From positions 1 to 45,100 of the forward strand of contig CADAPC010000017.1 in the NCBI GenBank assembly GCA_902789725.1: a stretch of DNA of 45,100 nt, written 5' to 3'. Of this stretch, positions 43,113-45,100 are shown piece by piece. How positions within the stretch are numbered: position 1 is the stretch's first letter; the number at the start of each line of letters is the position of its first letter. The stretch comes from an uncultured Bacteroidales bacterium. GTDB lineage: Bacteria > Bacteroidota > Bacteroidia > Bacteroidales > Bacteroidaceae. The translations under genes and the position numbers were made by a program. The notes under the pieces were generated by a model. The model did not search any database. It was not told the origin of the DNA and was given only the letters and a program-made list of their open reading frames with translations.

Positions 43113-44663
43113 ATGCCTGAACAAAAAAGCACATCTCACAGACGTCCCGTTCGCAGTTCGGAGCAAGACCAACTGGCACAGGTTGGCCGCTTGCAACCCC
43201 AAGCCGTTGAGCTTGAAAGAGCAGTCATCGGCGCATGTCTGATAGAACAAGATGCGTTTGCCACTGTTTCCGATTTCTTGAAGCCTCAGTCGTTCTACGA
43301 GTCGAAGCATCAGGTCATTTTCCAGGCCATACAGTCCTTGGCGGCATCCAATGCGCCCATTGATGTGCTTACGGTAGTTGACCAACTACAGAAGAATGGA
43401 GACCTCGACAATGCGGGTGGGGCGGCTTACATTGCCGAACTTTCGCGCTCCATGCTCTCTGCTGCACATTTGGAGTTCCATGCACGTATTGTGGCGCAGA
43501 AGGCACTTGCGCGCGATCTCATTTCCTATACTAGTACCATTCAGAAACTTGCTTTTGATGATGGGCAGGACATTCAGGAACTCATGCAGATGGCCGAAGG
43601 CAAGCTGTTTGAACTCTCCAAATCGAACCTGAAAAAAGATTTCACGCAGATAGACCCCGTCATCAACGAAGCCTATGACCTGCTGCATAAAGCTGCAGCA
43701 CGTGCGGATGGTCTTTCTGGTCTTTCGTCAGGATTTGACAAGCTCGATGCTATGACCTCAGGTTGGCAAAATTCCGACCTCGTCATCATAGCTGCTCGCC
43801 CAGCTATGGGAAAGACTGCTTTTGTGCTTTCGATGGCACGCAATATGGTGGTGGACAAGAAGATACCTGTAGCCATGTTCTCGCTCGAAATGTCGAATGT
43901 GCAACTGGTGAACCGTCTGCTCGTGAACGTGTGCGAGATTCCTGGCGAGAAAATCAAGAGTGGTCAATTGTTGCCCCACGAATGGCAGCAACTCGACTAT
44001 AAAATGCGCGAACTCTATGGGGTGCCTTTTTATGTGGACGACACCCCATCTTTGTCTGTCTTCGAGCTTCGTACCAAGGCACGTCGTCTTGTGCGAGATT
44101 ATGGGGTGCAGATGATCATCATCGACTACCTCCAACTTATGAACGCATCGGGCATGTCGTACAATTCGCGTCAAGAGGAAGTATCTACTATTTCGCGCTC
44201 GCTCAAGGGACTGGCCAAGGAACTGAACATCCCCATCATTGCCCTTTCCCAGCTGAACCGTTCGGTGGAGCAGCGCACAAGCAACAACCCCGATAGCCCT
44301 GACAGCAAGCGTCCTCAGTTGAGCGACCTGCGCGAGTCGGGTGCCATTGAGCAGGATGCCGACATGGTGTGCTTCATTCATCGTCCCGAATACTACAAAA
44401 TCTACAAAGACCAGTACGGCAACGACACGAAGGGTATTGCTGAAATCATCATAGCCAAGCATCGAAACGGTGCTGTGGGCGATGTGCGTCTGCGCTTCAG
44501 GGGCGAGTTTGCCCGTTTTATGAACATCGACGATAGCATGCCGCCCTTGCCCACCGACGATGGCACCATCAAGCCGTCGCCGTCGAAATTCAATTCAGAA
44601 CAGGGGGATGACCCCTTTGCAGGCCTCGACCCGCAAGCCGATCCCAGCGAGGCACCCTTTTAG
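43113..44663 (+). CDS. dnaB: Replicative DNA helicase
   Basis: 516 residues. N-terminal domain (about 28-130, AVELERAVIGACL), linker, then the RecA-like motor with Walker A ARPAMGKT at 228-235 and Walker B IIIDYLQLM; the ALSQLNRSVEQR segment and DLRESGAIEQDAD follow. No intein is seen in the usual Walker A or later sites. A Pro/Asp/Ser-rich C-terminal tail (about 465-516) is longer than in E. coli. It is a single-gene unit with its own promoter and two terminators. Confidence 0.98.
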   Translation: MPEQKSTSHRRPVRSSEQDQLAQVGRLQPQAVELERAVIGACLIEQDAFATVSDFLKPQSFYESKHQVIFQAIQSLAASNAPIDVLTVVDQLQKNGDLDNAGGAAYIAELSRSMLSAAHLEFHARIVAQKALARDLISYTSTIQKLAFDDGQDIQELMQMAEGKLFELSKSNLKKDFTQIDPVINEAYDLLHKAAARADGLSGLSSGFDKLDAMTSGWQNSDLVIIAARPAMGKTAFVLSMARNMVVDKKIPVAMFSLEMSNVQLVNRLLVNVCEIPGEKIKSGQLLPHEWQQLDYKMRELYGVPFYVDDTPSLSVFELRTKARRLVRDYGVQMIIIDYLQLMNASGMSYNSRQEEVSTISRSLKGLAKELNIPIIALSQLNRSVEQRTSNNPDSPDSKRPQLSDLRESGAIEQDADMVCFIHRPEYYKIYKDQYGNDTKGIAEIIIAKHRNGAVGDVRLRFRGEFARFMNIDDSMPPLPTDDGTIKPSPSKFNSEQGDDPFAGLDPQADPSEAPF

Positions 44664-44759
44664 AAAAATCGACACGAGAATATATATAATTATGATTGAA
44701 TGGATTTTGAAATTACTTTTTTCATACCGTATGCCTCAATTCGAGAGAATGCCTGGCAT

Positions 44760-44817
44760 ACATTCTTTCGCCTGGTAGTTGCGTGAGCAACAGGCCCAGA
44801 AAGAATGTACATTTTTT
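44760..44817 (+). terminator. First terminator of dnaB
   Basis: A long compound hairpin: ACATTCTTTC with GAAAGAATGT, inside it GCCTG with CAGGC, then GTTGC with GCAAC around GTGA, followed by six T (44812-44817). Confidence 0.85.
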
Positions 44818-44830
44818 CTCACTTTATCAA

Positions 44831-44868
44831 TTAGAAGGCGTGGATACTCTTAGAAGGCGTGGATACTC
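44831..44868. repeat. 19-bp tandem duplication
   Basis: TTAGAAGGCGTGGATACTC occurs twice without gap (44831-44849, 44850-44868). The second copy supplies the left arm of the next terminator. Confidence 0.9.
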
Positions 44869-44906
44869 TTCTTTCAACAAAGAGAGTATCCACTTTATTT
44901 TTTTTC
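44859..44906 (+). terminator. Second terminator behind dnaB
   Basis: GTGGATACTCT (44859-44869) pairs with AGAGTATCCAC (44883-44893), then TTTATTTTTTTT. The duplicated upstream copy of the left arm could pair instead. Confidence 0.88.
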
Positions 44907-45100
44907 ATGCCGATTCACCATGCATGTACGAAACTCGCGCAACAGGCGACATTCATTCTCGCCCCAAATTGATTGCTGTTGGTGCCCCACATTTGTTTTA
45001 CCTTACACAAGTTTCGGTTGTTCTACATGGGTCGGCCTGCGGCCTCAAAATGATAAGAAAATTGAATAAGAAAATTATCAAAAGGCTACGCCATCCCGGC
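44907..45100. other. Probable dispersed element or remnant at the window end
   Basis: No confident gene. The stretch has more balanced composition than the intergenic DNA around it. On the minus strand two frames are open for 25-35 codons: one with WGENECRLLREFRTC and one with MWGTNSNQFGARMNVACC. Near the end are the palindrome GGCC-TGC-GGCC and a twice-repeated ATAAGAAAATT. A plus-strand frame starting at 45050 (MIRKLNKKIIKRLRH) runs off the edge. It may be a repeated intergenic element or the start of the next gene. Confidence 0.35.

Noticed and set aside
44560..44778. 72-codon plus-strand frame at the end of dnaB
   Set aside because: Mostly an alternate frame of the dnaB tail that then enters the terminator hairpin.

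Overview
The window looks like chromosomal DNA of a Bacteroidales bacterium, most likely Prevotellaceae. The evidence is threefold. Many genes are preceded by the Bacteroidetes promoter form TTTG-N20-TAnnTTTG, and almost none by a Shine-Dalgarno sequence. Several families are typical of the group: the DUF3078 outer-membrane protein, a 29-residue AURKAIP1/COX24-like protein, split methylmalonyl-CoA mutase and Na+-translocating NQR. The content is nearly all core metabolism and information processing. I see no integrase, transposase, CRISPR array or defence island. The species call is inference. Layout: 1-326 holds two truncated coding remnants, an iron-sulfur flavodoxin-like 3' part and a membrane-protein 3' part, meeting at a small palindrome. 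589-9651 (minus) is a tight run addA-like, cotH-like, addB-like, rnz: a two-subunit helicase-nuclease with a secreted CotH-family protein between the subunits. 9875-10162 is a degraded GH43-like 3' fragment. 10255-17228 (minus) carries a TMEM43-family protein, a low-molecular-weight phosphatase, panC-panD, cysK, metY and an uncharacterised lipoprotein. 17411-21432 (minus) is mutA-mutB. An unusual two-sided array of 11-bp repeats (21738-21863) separates mutA from ruvC, followed by a tRNA-Thr(CGU). 22762-26485 (plus) has a secreted DNA/RNA endonuclease, pyrK-pyrD and a glucosaminidase with LysM repeats. 26602-28412 (minus) has rng preceded by the 29-residue basic protein. 28613-29956 (plus) is the DUF3078 protein. 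30118-36515 (minus) has a cytoplasmic alpha-amylase, fabD and thrS-infC-rpmI-rplT. 36797-42586 (minus) is the complete nqrABCDEF operon. 43113-44663 (plus) is dnaB, followed by two strong terminators and a probable dispersed element running to the window end. How the genes fit together: NQR provides the sodium gradient. MutAB interconverts succinyl-CoA and methylmalonyl-CoA, the route to propionate in these anaerobes. PanCD supplies pantothenate for CoA and acyl carrier protein, and FabD loads malonyl groups onto acyl carrier protein. MetY and CysK assimilate sulfide. The AddAB-like enzyme and RuvC act in recombination repair, and DnaB is the replicative helicase. The regulatory layer is unusually readable: about a dozen promoters, more than a dozen intrinsic terminators or hairpins, and structured leaders before thrS, rplT and nqrA. 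No obviously new multi-gene system is visible. The best candidates for undescribed biology are the two-sided 11-bp array, the CotH gene embedded between addA and addB, the duplicated Shine-Dalgarno junctions in the nqr operon, and the structured rpmI-rplT gap.
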